From Motilibacter peucedani (GTDB lineage Bacteria > Actinomycetota > Actinomycetes > Motilibacterales > Motilibacteraceae), in NCBI RefSeq assembly GCF_003634695.1, contig NZ_RBWV01000017.1, forward strand, positions 124,001 through 188,000: 64,000 bases of DNA, read 5' to 3'. The notes below the pieces were generated by a model. It had not been told where the DNA came from. It saw nothing but the letters and a program-made list of their open reading frames with translations, and made no database searches. The position numbers and the translations under genes are program-made. This document shows, one piece after another, positions 43,351-51,098 of this stretch. Position 1 is the stretch's first letter, and every line of letters starts with the position of its first letter.

Positions 43351-44382
43351 GTGCGGCTCGTCGTCACCGGCGCCAGCGGCAACGTCGGCACCGCCTTCCT
43401 CCGCGCCGTCCGCAGCTCCCACCCCGAGTGGGACGTGGCCGGCGTGGTCCGCCGGCCCCCGGAGCCTGACGCGGGCGAGCCCTACACCGGCGTCGACTGG
43501 CACGCGGTGGACCTCTCGTCGCCGCGTGCCGAGGAGCGCCTGCGCGAGCTGATGAGCGGGGCCGACGCGGTGGTGCACTTCGCGTGGGCCATCATGCCGT
43601 CCCGCGACCCGGCGCTGCTCGAGACGGTGAACGTCGCCGGCAGCCGCCAGGTCTTCCGGGCCGCCGCCCACGCCGGTGTGCCGCACCTGGTGCACATGTC
43701 CAGCGTCGGCACCTACGCCCCCGTGCCGCGCGGCCGCCTGCCCAAGCCGGTGACCGACGAGAGCTGGTCGAACGACGGCATCCCCACCTCGCTCTACTCG
43801 CGGCAGAAGGCCGCGGTCGAGCACCTGCTCGACGAGTTCGACGGGCACGGCTTCTTCGAGACGGTCAGCCGGGTGCGTCCCGGCCTCGTGCTCCAGCCGG
43901 ACGCCGGTGCGGAGATAGGGCGCTACTTCGTCGGCCTCTGGGCCCCCGCCGTACGCCTGGTGCGCGGCGCCGTGCCGGTGCTGCCGCTGCCCTCGGGGCT
44001 GGTGGCGAACGTCGTCCACGCCGACGACCTCGGCGACGCGATCGTCCGCATCGTCGACCGCCGGGCGCCCGGCGCCTTCAACATCGCCGCGGACGACGTC
44101 GTCACGCCGGAGGTGCTCGCGTCGGCCTTCCGGGCGCGGCGGGTGCCGGCACCGTACGCAGCGCTGCGGGCGCTCGTCGCGTCCTCGTGGCGGACGCACC
44201 TGCAGCCCACCGACCCCGGGTGGCTCGACCTCGCGCGCGGCGTCCCGCTCATGGACACCGCACGCGCCAAGTCGCTGCTGGGCTGGGCGCCCGTGCGCTC
44301 CGGTGCCGACGCGCTCGCGTCCCTCGTGGCCGCCGTGGGGCACGGGACCGGCGGCGACTCACCGATCCTGGCGCCGCGCTGA
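43351..44382 (+). CDS. NAD(P)-dependent epimerase/dehydratase (extended SDR)
   Basis: 343 residues. An N-terminal Rossmann motif VTGASGNVGTAFL, HMSSVGTY (catalytic Ser region) and Y-x3-K in YSRQK mark an extended SDR of the NAD-dependent epimerase/dehydratase family. The substrate may be a nucleotide sugar or another hydroxy compound; it is not predictable. The GTG start is 4 bp after the DUF6158-like stop. The 3' end overlaps the DUF6328-like gene by 24 bp. Confidence 0.9.
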   Translation: MRLVVTGASGNVGTAFLRAVRSSHPEWDVAGVVRRPPEPDAGEPYTGVDWHAVDLSSPRAEERLRELMSGADAVVHFAWAIMPSRDPALLETVNVAGSRQVFRAAAHAGVPHLVHMSSVGTYAPVPRGRLPKPVTDESWSNDGIPTSLYSRQKAAVEHLLDEFDGHGFFETVSRVRPGLVLQPDAGAEIGRYFVGLWAPAVRLVRGAVPVLPLPSGLVANVVHADDLGDAIVRIVDRRAPGAFNIAADDVVTPEVLASAFRARRVPAPYAALRALVASSWRTHLQPTDPGWLDLARGVPLMDTARAKSLLGWAPVRSGADALASLVAAVGHGTGGDSPILAPR

Positions 44383-44889
44383 GCGCTGGTGAGCGCGGCG
44401 CACCGAGATCGGCCACGCGTACCACAGCAGCGCGAACGCCAGGACGGTGAGCGGGACGACGGTCCAGAACAGCGCGTCGCGCCCGCCCACGACGTCGAGC
44501 ACGAGGACGAGCCCGCTCGTCATCGCCCCCGCGAGGGCGAGCAGGCCCACCTTCATGAGGCGGTCCGAGGCCTCGACCAGCTGCTTCTTGAGCCCGTGGC
44601 GGAACACCGTGCGGTGGAAGCTCACCGGCGCCACCAGCAGCACGGCCGCCGCGAGCGTCAGCACCAGCGTCACCGCGTAGGCGTCGCGCTGGAAGTCGCT
44701 CAGCTCCTCGAACCGCTGCTGGAACGGGATCGCCAGCAGCGCCGCGAACAGGAACTGCACGAAGATCTGCGCGACGCGCAGCTCCTGCAGGAGCTCGGAG
44801 AGGTTGCGGTCGAGCCGCTCGGCCGGGCTCTCGTCGCGCTGCGGCGAGCCGTCGCTTCCGACGTCCTCACTGGTGCCGTCGCCCGCCAT
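44359..44889 (-). CDS. DUF6328-like membrane protein
   Basis: 176 residues: an acidic N-terminal tail of about 30, then four membrane helices. The segment ELRVAQIFVQFLFAALLAIPF followed by RDAYAVTLVLTLAAAVLLVAPVSFHR fits the DUF6328 family (cited in part). A strong GAGGAGG ribosome site precedes the ATG. Function unknown. Confidence 0.75.
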   Translation of the reverse strand: MAGDGTSEDVGSDGSPQRDESPAERLDRNLSELLQELRVAQIFVQFLFAALLAIPFQQRFEELSDFQRDAYAVTLVLTLAAAVLLVAPVSFHRTVFRHGLKKQLVEASDRLMKVGLLALAGAMTSGLVLVLDVVGGRDALFWTVVPLTVLAFALLWYAWPISVRRAHQRSARRQDR

Positions 44890-44972
44890 CGGATCCTCCT
44901 CGGTGTGGGTCCGCCATTGTGGGGTGCGGCACCAGGGGTTAGGCGGGCGCCTCGCCGGGGCAGCCTGACAGC

Positions 44973-45224
44973 ATGAGCGTCCCCCCCGCGGAGTCCCCGC
45001 ACGAGCGCATCACCGGGCTCGAGCCCGGCGGTGGCGTGCCGCCCGGCGAGACCCCTCCGGCCGAGGGCAGCGAGAGCGGGGCCGGGGGCGTCGCCTACCG
45101 GCAGCCCGAGGTCCCGCACGACGGGTTCTGGAACCGCTTCGGGATGATCGCGGTGCTCGCCGGCGGCCTGCTCGTGGGCGCGCTGTTCGTCGTCTGGGCG
45201 ATCGTGCGGCTGGTCTCGCTCTAG
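44973..45224 (+). CDS. DUF6480-like single-span membrane protein
   Basis: 83 residues. The N-terminal half contains ITGLEPGGGVPPGETPPAEGS, the signature I associate with DUF6480 (shown in part), and the C-terminal half a single membrane helix (FGMIAVLAGGLLVGALF). Function unknown. The 3' end overlaps the TrmH-like gene by 4 bp. Confidence 0.75.
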   Translation: MSVPPAESPHERITGLEPGGGVPPGETPPAEGSESGAGGVAYRQPEVPHDGFWNRFGMIAVLAGGLLVGALFVVWAIVRLVSL

Positions 45225-46033
45225 CAGCGGTTCCAGCGCATCGCGTAGAACACCACCGCGGCGGCTGAGGCCACGTTGAGCGAGTCGATGCCCGCCTCCA
45301 TCGGGATCTGCACACGCAGGTCCGCCGCGGCCAGCGCTTGCGGGGAGAGCCCCTCCCCCTCGGTGCCGAGCAGCAGCGCGTCCTTGGACCCGGGCACGAG
45401 CTCGGGCAGCGCCACGGCGTCGGCGGCGGGCGTCATGGCCAGCAGCCGGAAGCCGGCCTCCGACAGCTCGCGGTAGCAGTCGGGCCAGCGCTCGAACCGG
45501 GCGTAGGGCAGCGTGAACGACGCCCCCATCGACACCTTGACCGAGCGCCGGTAGAGCGGGTCGGCGCAACGCGGGGTCAGCAGGACGCCCTCGATCCCGA
45601 GCGCGGCCGCCGCCCGGAAGACCGCGCCGACGTTGGTGTGGTTCACCACGTCTTCCAGCACGGCGACGCTGCGGCAGCGCGCCATCAGCTCGGCGGTGCT
45701 CGGCAGCGGCCGGCGCTGCATCGAGGCCAGCGCACCCCGGTGCACGGTGTAGCCGGTCAGCGCCTCCATCAGGGGCTGGTCGGCGAGGTAGACGGGCACC
45801 CCGGCGCGGGCCAGCGGCTCGGCGAGCCCCGGGAGCCATCGCTCCTCCATGAGCGCCGAGCGCGGCGCGTAACCGGCTTCGAGCGCCCGCAGCACGACCT
45901 TCTCCCCCTCGGCGATGAACAGCCCCTCGGCCGGTTCCATCACCCGGCGCAGCGCGCCGTCGGTCAGTGAGGTGTAGTCCCTCAGCCGCGGGTCGGCGGG
46001 GTGGTCGACGCGCACGACCTGCAGCTCGCTCAC
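45221..46033 (-). CDS. TrmH/SpoU-family RNA 2'-O-methyltransferase
   Basis: 270 residues. An N-terminal substrate-binding region (FIAEGEKVVLRALEAG) is followed by the knotted SPOUT domain with NHTNVGAVFRAAAALG, LLLGTEGEGLSPQALA and the SLNVASAAAVVFYA motif that forms the SAM-binding knot. It would methylate a ribose 2'-OH in tRNA or rRNA; the exact site is unknown. The start has GAGAGG about 9 nt upstream. Confidence 0.92.
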   Translation of the reverse strand: MSELQVVRVDHPADPRLRDYTSLTDGALRRVMEPAEGLFIAEGEKVVLRALEAGYAPRSALMEERWLPGLAEPLARAGVPVYLADQPLMEALTGYTVHRGALASMQRRPLPSTAELMARCRSVAVLEDVVNHTNVGAVFRAAAALGIEGVLLTPRCADPLYRRSVKVSMGASFTLPYARFERWPDCYRELSEAGFRLLAMTPAADAVALPELVPGSKDALLLGTEGEGLSPQALAAADLRVQIPMEAGIDSLNVASAAAVVFYAMRWNRC

Positions 46034-46046
46034 GTGTGCCGTCCTC

Positions 46047-46793
46047 TCACGTCACGAGCTCGACGATCGCGATGACGCCGACGACGAAGACCAGGACGCG
46101 CAGGGCGCCGGCGGGCAGGCGGCGGCCGTAGCGCCCGCCGAGCGTGCCGCCCACCGCCGAGCCGACGGCCAGGATGCCCGCGACCGACCAGTCGATCGGC
46201 GCGGTCACCATGAAGAGCACCGCAGCCGTGCCGTTCACGAGCGCTGCCAGCACGTTCTTGGTCGCGTTGATGCGCTGCAGGCTCTCGTCGAGCAGCGAGC
46301 CCATCATGCCGAGCAGCAGAACCCCTTGGGCAGCGCCGAAGTAGCCGCCGTAGACGCCGGAGGCGAGCACGCCAGTGGTCAGCAGTGGTCCGCCCTCGCG
46401 CCGCCCTCCCCGCGCTCGGGCACGGGCGGCGATGCGCGGCTGCACCAGCACGAGGACGCACGCGATGCCGACGAGCACGGGGACGACCGCCTCGAACGCC
46501 GAGCTGGGCAGCTGGAGCAGCAGGACGCCGCCGACCAGCCCACCGACGACCGAGGCGGCGCCGAGCCGGAGCAGCCGGTCGCGCTGCCCGGCGAGCTCGC
46601 GGCGGTAGCCGATGGCGCCGCTGACGGAGCCGACGACCAGGCCCACCGTGTTGGACGTGTTGGCCACGACCGGCCCCAGCCCGATGGCCAGCAGGGTCGG
46701 GAAGGTCACCAGGGTGCCCGAGCCGACCAGCGTGTTGATGGCCCCGGCGAAGACCCCTGCGGCCGCGACGGCCAGGGCGTGCAGGGGCGTCAC
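46047..46793 (-). CDS. TauE/SafE-family sulfite/anion exporter
   Basis: 248 residues with about eight membrane helices. The TauE/SafE signature is visible in the two-repeat structure: VFAGAINTLVGSGTLVTFPTLLAIG with GLVVGSVSGAIGYRREL, and ASGVYGGYFGAAQGVLLLGMM with RINATKNVLAALVNG. It would export an organosulfur or anionic compound; the substrate is unknown. GTG 46793 is preferred because longer forms overlap the divergent efflux operon. Confidence 0.88.
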   Translation of the reverse strand: MTPLHALAVAAAGVFAGAINTLVGSGTLVTFPTLLAIGLGPVVANTSNTVGLVVGSVSGAIGYRRELAGQRDRLLRLGAASVVGGLVGGVLLLQLPSSAFEAVVPVLVGIACVLVLVQPRIAARARARGGRREGGPLLTTGVLASGVYGGYFGAAQGVLLLGMMGSLLDESLQRINATKNVLAALVNGTAAVLFMVTAPIDWSVAGILAVGSAVGGTLGGRYGRRLPAGALRVLVFVVGVIAIVELVT

Positions 46794-46816
46794 GGGAGGG
46801 CAGCCTACTGGGGCGC

Positions 46817-46840
46817 GAACCGGAGTGCGCGGTCCGGTTC
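46817..46840. promoter_or_regulatory. Perfect 8-bp inverted repeat (TetR-type operator) before the MFS-tetR operon
   Basis: GAACCGGA at 46817-46824 and TCCGGTTC at 46833-46840 are perfect reverse complements separated by 8 bp. A -10-like TACGCT follows at 46844-46849, so a bound dimer would block the promoter. The TetR-family gene two genes downstream is the likely binder. Confidence 0.7.
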
Positions 46841-46856
46841 TGCTACGCTCGGCAAC

Positions 46857-46895
46857 AAGAGGAGTGGAGGGTCCGCTTCCTCCGGGAGGGCTCTT
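46857..46895 (+). promoter_or_regulatory. Structured leader with ribosome-site-pairing potential before the MFS gene
   Basis: CCTCC (46879-46883) can pair with GGAGG (46866-46870) or with the ribosome site GGGAGGG (46884-46890). AAGAG (46857-46861) can pair with CTCTT (46891-46895). Alternative pairings could mask or free the ribosome site; a functional switch is inferred. Confidence 0.35.
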
Positions 46896-46898
46896 CTC

Positions 46899-48359
46899 AT
46901 GCTCGGCAGCGCGCAGCGCGCCCACCACCAGGTGACCTTCGTCGTGCTCGCGGCCTCGGTCGCGGCCTACGCACTGCTCCAGTCGCTGGTCACACCGGTC
47001 CTCGCGACGATCCAGGAGGACCTGCACACCGACCAGGCGACCGTCACGTGGGTGCTCACCGCGTACCTGCTCTCGGCGTCGGTGTTCACCCCGATCATGG
47101 GCCGCGTCGGCGACAAGGTCGGCAAGGAGCGCATGCTCGTCGTGACCCTGGTCGCCCTCGGCGCAGGGTCGCTGCTCGCCGCGCTGGCCACCAACATCGG
47201 CGTGATGATCGTCGCCCGCGTCATCCAGGGCGTGGGCGGCGGCGTGCTGCCGCTGTCGTTCGGCATCGTGCGCGACGAGTTCCCGCGCGAGAAGGTGGCG
47301 GGAGCCGTCGGGGTCCTCGCCGCCCTCACCGCCGTCGGCGCGGGGCTGGGCATCGTGCTCGCCGGGCCGATCGTCGACGCGCTCGACTACCACTGGCTGT
47401 TCTGGATCCCGCTCATCGTCGTGGTGCTCGCCGCGGTCGCGGCCCAGCTGTTCGTGCCGGAGTCGCCGGTGCGCACCGAGGGCCGCATCAGCGTGCTCCC
47501 GGCCGTGCTCCTCTCCGCCTGGCTGGTCTGCCTGCTCGTCGCGCTGAGCGAGGCGCCCTCCTGGGGCTGGGGCTCCGGGCGCGTGCTCGGGCTGCTCGCC
47601 GGAGCCGTCGTGCTCGCCGGAGTGTGGGTTGCGGTCGAGCAGCGCTCGGCCTCGCCGCTCATCGACATGCGGATGATGCGCCAGCCGGCCGTCTGGACGA
47701 CCAACCTGGTCGCGCTGCTCGTGGGCGTGGGGATGTACGCGACGTTCGGCTTCCTGCCCCAGTTCCTCCAGACGCCGTCGGAGGCGGGCTACGGCTTCGG
47801 CTCGAGCATCACCGAGTCGGGGCTGATCCTGCTGCCCTCGAGCATCACCATGTTCGTCGTGGGCGTCGCCTCCGGCCGCCTGGCCGCCCGCCTCGGGGCC
47901 AAGGTCCTCGTCGTGGCTGGCACCACCATCGCGGTCGTCCCGTTCCTGCTCATGGCCTTCGCCCACGGCGCGGTCTGGGAGATGTGCCTCGCCACCGCGG
48001 TCATGGGCGTCGGCTTCGGCCTCGCGTTCTCCGCGATGTCGAGCCTGATCGTCGACGCCGTGCCCGCCGAGCAGACCGGCGTCGCCAGCGGCATGAACGC
48101 CAACATCCGCACCATCGGCGGCTCGGTCGGCGCGGCACTCATGGCCAGCATCGTCACCGCCGACGCCTCACCCGGCGGGCTGCCCGAGGAGTCGGGCTAC
48201 ACGCACGGCTTCGCCATGCTCGCCGGCGCCACGGTCGTGGCCGCGCTCGCGGCGCTGCTCATCCCCCGCACCCGCCACGTGCCCCACCCCGACGAGCCCG
48301 AGCACGCGGAGCTCGCCATCGTCGCCGCCGGCACGGTCGTCGGCGACCGGCCGGAGTAG
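46899..48359 (+). CDS. MFS efflux transporter (DHA2-type)
   Basis: 486 residues with about fourteen membrane helices. Hallmarks: VTWVLTAYLLSASVFTPIMGRVGDKVGKERML (motif A region, shown in part), GVGGGVLPLSFGIVRD (motif C region) and conserved PxxxGxxP-like turns. DHA2 members export drugs and toxic compounds by proton antiport. ATG 46899 follows GGGAGGG by 8 nt. The tetR gene begins 2 bp after its stop, and a perfect operator precedes the gene, so expression is probably self-limited by TetR. Confidence 0.92.
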   Translation: MLGSAQRAHHQVTFVVLAASVAAYALLQSLVTPVLATIQEDLHTDQATVTWVLTAYLLSASVFTPIMGRVGDKVGKERMLVVTLVALGAGSLLAALATNIGVMIVARVIQGVGGGVLPLSFGIVRDEFPREKVAGAVGVLAALTAVGAGLGIVLAGPIVDALDYHWLFWIPLIVVVLAAVAAQLFVPESPVRTEGRISVLPAVLLSAWLVCLLVALSEAPSWGWGSGRVLGLLAGAVVLAGVWVAVEQRSASPLIDMRMMRQPAVWTTNLVALLVGVGMYATFGFLPQFLQTPSEAGYGFGSSITESGLILLPSSITMFVVGVASGRLAARLGAKVLVVAGTTIAVVPFLLMAFAHGAVWEMCLATAVMGVGFGLAFSAMSSLIVDAVPAEQTGVASGMNANIRTIGGSVGAALMASIVTADASPGGLPEESGYTHGFAMLAGATVVAALAALLIPRTRHVPHPDEPEHAELAIVAAGTVVGDRPE

Positions 48360-48361
48360 GC

Positions 48362-48973
48362 GTGGCCCCGCCGGAGCGCAAGCTGCGCCGCGACGCCGCG
48401 GAGAACCGCGAACGGGTCCTGCACGCCGCCGACGAGCTGCTGGGCCAGCAGGGCCTCGACGTCAGCATGGACTCGATCGCGCACCTCGCCGGCGTCGGCA
48501 CCGGCACGCTCTACCGGCGCTTTCCCAGCAAGGACGCGCTGATCGACGAGCTCGTGGCCGACATCGTCGAGTCGGTGGCGCGTGCCGCCGAGGAGGCGCT
48601 CGCGCGCGACGACGGCCGGGGGCTCGAGGACTTCCTGCGCGAGACGGCGTCGTCCTTCGCCAGGCGCCGCGGGTGCCTGTCGAGGGTGTGGGACCACCGG
48701 CGTACGAACCCGCGGGTGCAGGAGGTGCGCGAGCTCGCCGCGCGCCTGCTCGAGCAGGCGCAGCGGCACGGCACCGCCTCCCCCGAGGCCACGATCGGCG
48801 ACGTCCTCCTGCTGCTGTGGGCGCTGCGCGGGGTCATCGAGACGACCGGGGAGGCCGCTCCCGGCTCCTGGGAGCGCCACCTCGAGATCCACCTCGCCGG
48901 GCTGCGTGCGGCGCCGTTCGCCGGGCCGCGGCCGCCGATGACCGCCGAGGAGATCGCTGCCGTCACGCAGTGA
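48362..48973 (+). CDS. TetR/AcrR-family repressor
   Basis: 203 residues. The N-terminal helix-turn-helix has SMDSIAHLAGVGTGTLYRRFPSKDAL, standard for TetR (shown in part). The C-terminal ligand-binding domain is helical. It starts 2 bp after the MFS stop, with no separate promoter visible, so it is co-transcribed and probably represses the upstream operator. The 3' end overlaps the hydrolase gene by 11 bp. Confidence 0.93.
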   Translation: MAPPERKLRRDAAENRERVLHAADELLGQQGLDVSMDSIAHLAGVGTGTLYRRFPSKDALIDELVADIVESVARAAEEALARDDGRGLEDFLRETASSFARRRGCLSRVWDHRRTNPRVQEVRELAARLLEQAQRHGTASPEATIGDVLLLLWALRGVIETTGEAAPGSWERHLEIHLAGLRAAPFAGPRPPMTAEEIAAVTQ

Positions 48974-49541
48974 CGGCGACGCACTCCAGGGCGCGGGCGA
49001 CGGCCAGCCGGTGCCACAGCGGCGCGCGGCGCAGCATCGCGTGGCCGTCGCCCGGCACCGCCTCCCACGTCGCGTCGACGCCGGCGTCCACCGCCCGCTG
49101 CACGTAGGCGCGCGACCCGGCCGGGTCGGTCCACGTGTCACGGTCGCCGTGCAGCACCCGCAGCCGCCCGCCGGGCGAGAAGCGCACCGGCTCCCCGGGC
49201 GGCACCCACGGCGCGAGCGCCACCACGCCCGCCACGTCGGGCTCCCCCGCCAGCCGCAGCGCCACCCGGCCACCCATCGAGTGGCCGACGAGGACGACCG
49301 GCACCGACGCGTACGCCTCGCGCACGCGCTCGAGCGCCGCCAGCGCGTCGGCGACCGGCGAGGCGTCCGCGTTCCAGCCGCGCACGCGGTAGCGCACCGA
49401 GCACGTCTCGAGGCCGGCGCGCCGGAGGGCGTGCGCGAAGGGCACCATCCGCAAAGAAGCCAGGTGCCGCCGGCGCGAGACCTCGGTGCTGCGCTCGCGG
49501 CCGCCGTGGAGCACCAGCGCCACTGCCGGGGGCGCGGTCAC
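48963..49541 (-). CDS. Alpha/beta hydrolase
   Basis: 192 residues, small for the family. A nucleophile elbow GHSMGG (VVLVGHSMGGRVAL) carries the catalytic Ser. An Asp in HGDRDTWT and a His in PGDGHAML complete a plausible triad. An LVLHGGRERST oxyanion strand is near the N terminus. Substrate unknown. The GTG start overlaps the next gene upstream by 4 bp (GTGA), suggesting coupling. Confidence 0.9.
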   Translation of the reverse strand: MTAPPAVALVLHGGRERSTEVSRRRHLASLRMVPFAHALRRAGLETCSVRYRVRGWNADASPVADALAALERVREAYASVPVVLVGHSMGGRVALRLAGEPDVAGVVALAPWVPPGEPVRFSPGGRLRVLHGDRDTWTDPAGSRAYVQRAVDAGVDATWEAVPGDGHAMLRRAPLWHRLAVARALECVAVTA

Positions 49542-49978
49542 GCCCGCGCGGCCCAGGTGGCCAGCGCGACCACGACGGCGTCCTCGACCAGCGCGCTAGC
49601 CCAGTCGGGTACGCGGCTGCCCGTCACCGCCCGCCAGCGAGCGCCCGCCCAGCTGCCGGCCAGGGCGCCCACCGCGCCGAGCAGCGCAGGGACGGGGTAC
49701 GCCTGCCGCTCGGACCGCGCGAGCAGCAACCCTCCCGCGGTGCCGGCCACGACGCGGGCCGTCAGCGCCGGCGGCGCCAGCCGGCTCGGCGTCATCGGGA
49801 GCTTGTCGCCGACACCCTCGCCGAGCTGCGCCAGGGTCAGGGCCACGCGGCCGGCGCTGCCGGACAGGGGGCCGAGGTCGTCGCGGCTGCGGGCGAGGGC
49901 GGCCAGGCCGGCGACGCTGCGACCGCCGGTGGCGGCACCGAGGGCGAGGGCGCGGACGGGGAGCGGGACACGTGTCAT
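49538..49978 (-). CDS. Small Ala/Leu-rich membrane-type protein (DUF4126-like)
   Basis: 146 residues rich in Ala, Leu and Gly with weak hydrophobic segments. GVGDKLPMTPSRLAPPALTARVVAGTAGG is similar to DUF4126-type small membrane proteins (shown in part). ATG 49978 is preferred since AGGA lies 8 nt upstream; two in-frame starts lie further upstream. It lies between the PfkB gene and the hydrolase gene on the same strand. Function unknown. Confidence 0.55.
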   Translation of the reverse strand: MTRVPLPVRALALGAATGGRSVAGLAALARSRDDLGPLSGSAGRVALTLAQLGEGVGDKLPMTPSRLAPPALTARVVAGTAGGLLLARSERQAYPVPALLGAVGALAGSWAGARWRAVTGSRVPDWASALVEDAVVVALATWAARA

Positions 49979-49999
49979 GGCAGCCATCCTGCCCACGGC

Positions 50000-51070
50000 T
50001 CAGGCGTCGGACGCGCGGGCGAGCGTCGCCGTGGCGCGGCGGCCGGTGCGCAGCGGGGGCGCCGGCAGGACGGCGGGCAGGAAGTCGTAGCGGCTGCGCC
50101 ACTCCAGCGCCGCCGCCGAGCCGCCCGCCGCGTCGGCCTGGACGTGGGACCACCAGTCGGCGATGTCGCCCCAGCCCGGCGCGGCCAGCGACCCGCCCAC
50201 CTGCTGCACCGAGAGCGCCGCGCACAGGTTGGCGAAGGCCAGGCGCTGGCGCAGCGGCCAGCCGCGCAGGGTCCCGAGCACCAGAGCGGCGCCGAACACG
50301 TCGCCGGCGCCGGTCGGGTCGTAGGCGTTGACCGGGAGCGAGGGCGCCCACTCCTCCTCACCGGTGGTGGCGTCGACGGCCAGCGCGCCCTGTCCGCCGC
50401 AGGTGACGACGGCGAGCGGCACGCGCTCGGCCAGGCGGTGCAGCGCGGCGCGCGGGTCGTCGGTGCGGGTGTAGGCCATCGCCTCGACGCTGTTGGGCAG
50501 GAAGGCGTGGCAGCCCTCGAGCCGGTCGAGCACCGAGGAGTCCCAGCGCTCGGTGGGGTCCCAGCCGACGTCGGCGAACAGCAGCGTCCCGTCGCCGCGC
50601 CCGGCGGTGAGGGACGCCTCGTCGGTGCCCTCGACGTGGACGATGCCGGCACGCGCGCGCGGGGTGCCGGCGAGCAGCTGCGACGCGCTGACCGGCGCCT
50701 CGTGCGCGTGGGTCACCATGCTGCGGTCGCGCGCCACCGACATCGACACGGTGACCGGCGAGTGCCAGCCGGCGAAGCGGCGCGACCCGCTCAGGTCGAC
50801 CCCCTCCTGCTCGCACAGGGTCTGCCAGCAGAAGTCGCCGTAGACGTCGTCACCGAAGGCCGCCGCGAGCGTCGTGCGCAGCCCGAGCCGGGCCGCCGCC
50901 ACCGCGAGGTTGGCGATGCCTCCCGGGCACGAGCCCATGCCGGAGGCCCAGACCTCGGTGCCCTTGGCCGGCATGGTCTCGAGTCCGGTCAGGACGATGT
51001 CGAAGAACACCGTCCCCTGCAGGAAGACGTCGAACTCCGGCTGCAGTGCGGCGGCGGTGCTGCTCTCCAC
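50000..51070 (-). CDS. PfkB-family carbohydrate kinase
   Basis: 356 residues. PfkB signature 2 (NAYDPTGAGDVFGAALV) holds the catalytic Asp, and GSCPGGIANLAVAAARLG is the N-terminal substrate-side motif. It should phosphorylate a sugar or nucleoside; which one cannot be told. GTG 51070 has AAGGA about 8 nt upstream; ATG further upstream would extend into the divergent GH4 promoter. Co-location with a GH4 6-phospho-glycosidase suggests sugar catabolism. Confidence 0.9.
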   Translation of the reverse strand: MESSTAAALQPEFDVFLQGTVFFDIVLTGLETMPAKGTEVWASGMGSCPGGIANLAVAAARLGLRTTLAAAFGDDVYGDFCWQTLCEQEGVDLSGSRRFAGWHSPVTVSMSVARDRSMVTHAHEAPVSASQLLAGTPRARAGIVHVEGTDEASLTAGRGDGTLLFADVGWDPTERWDSSVLDRLEGCHAFLPNSVEAMAYTRTDDPRAALHRLAERVPLAVVTCGGQGALAVDATTGEEEWAPSLPVNAYDPTGAGDVFGAALVLGTLRGWPLRQRLAFANLCAALSVQQVGGSLAAPGWGDIADWWSHVQADAAGGSAAALEWRSRYDFLPAVLPAPPLRTGRRATATLARASDA

Positions 51071-51085
51071 TCGGTGGTCCTTCGC

Positions 51086-51091
51086 TAGCGT
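51086..51091 (+). promoter_or_regulatory. Leaderless -10 box of the GH4 gene
   Basis: TAGCGT lies 7 nt before ATG 51099. The gap to the divergent PfkB gene start is only 28 bp, so the -35 falls inside PfkB coding sequence. Confidence 0.55.
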
Positions 51092-51098
51092 GTGCGGC

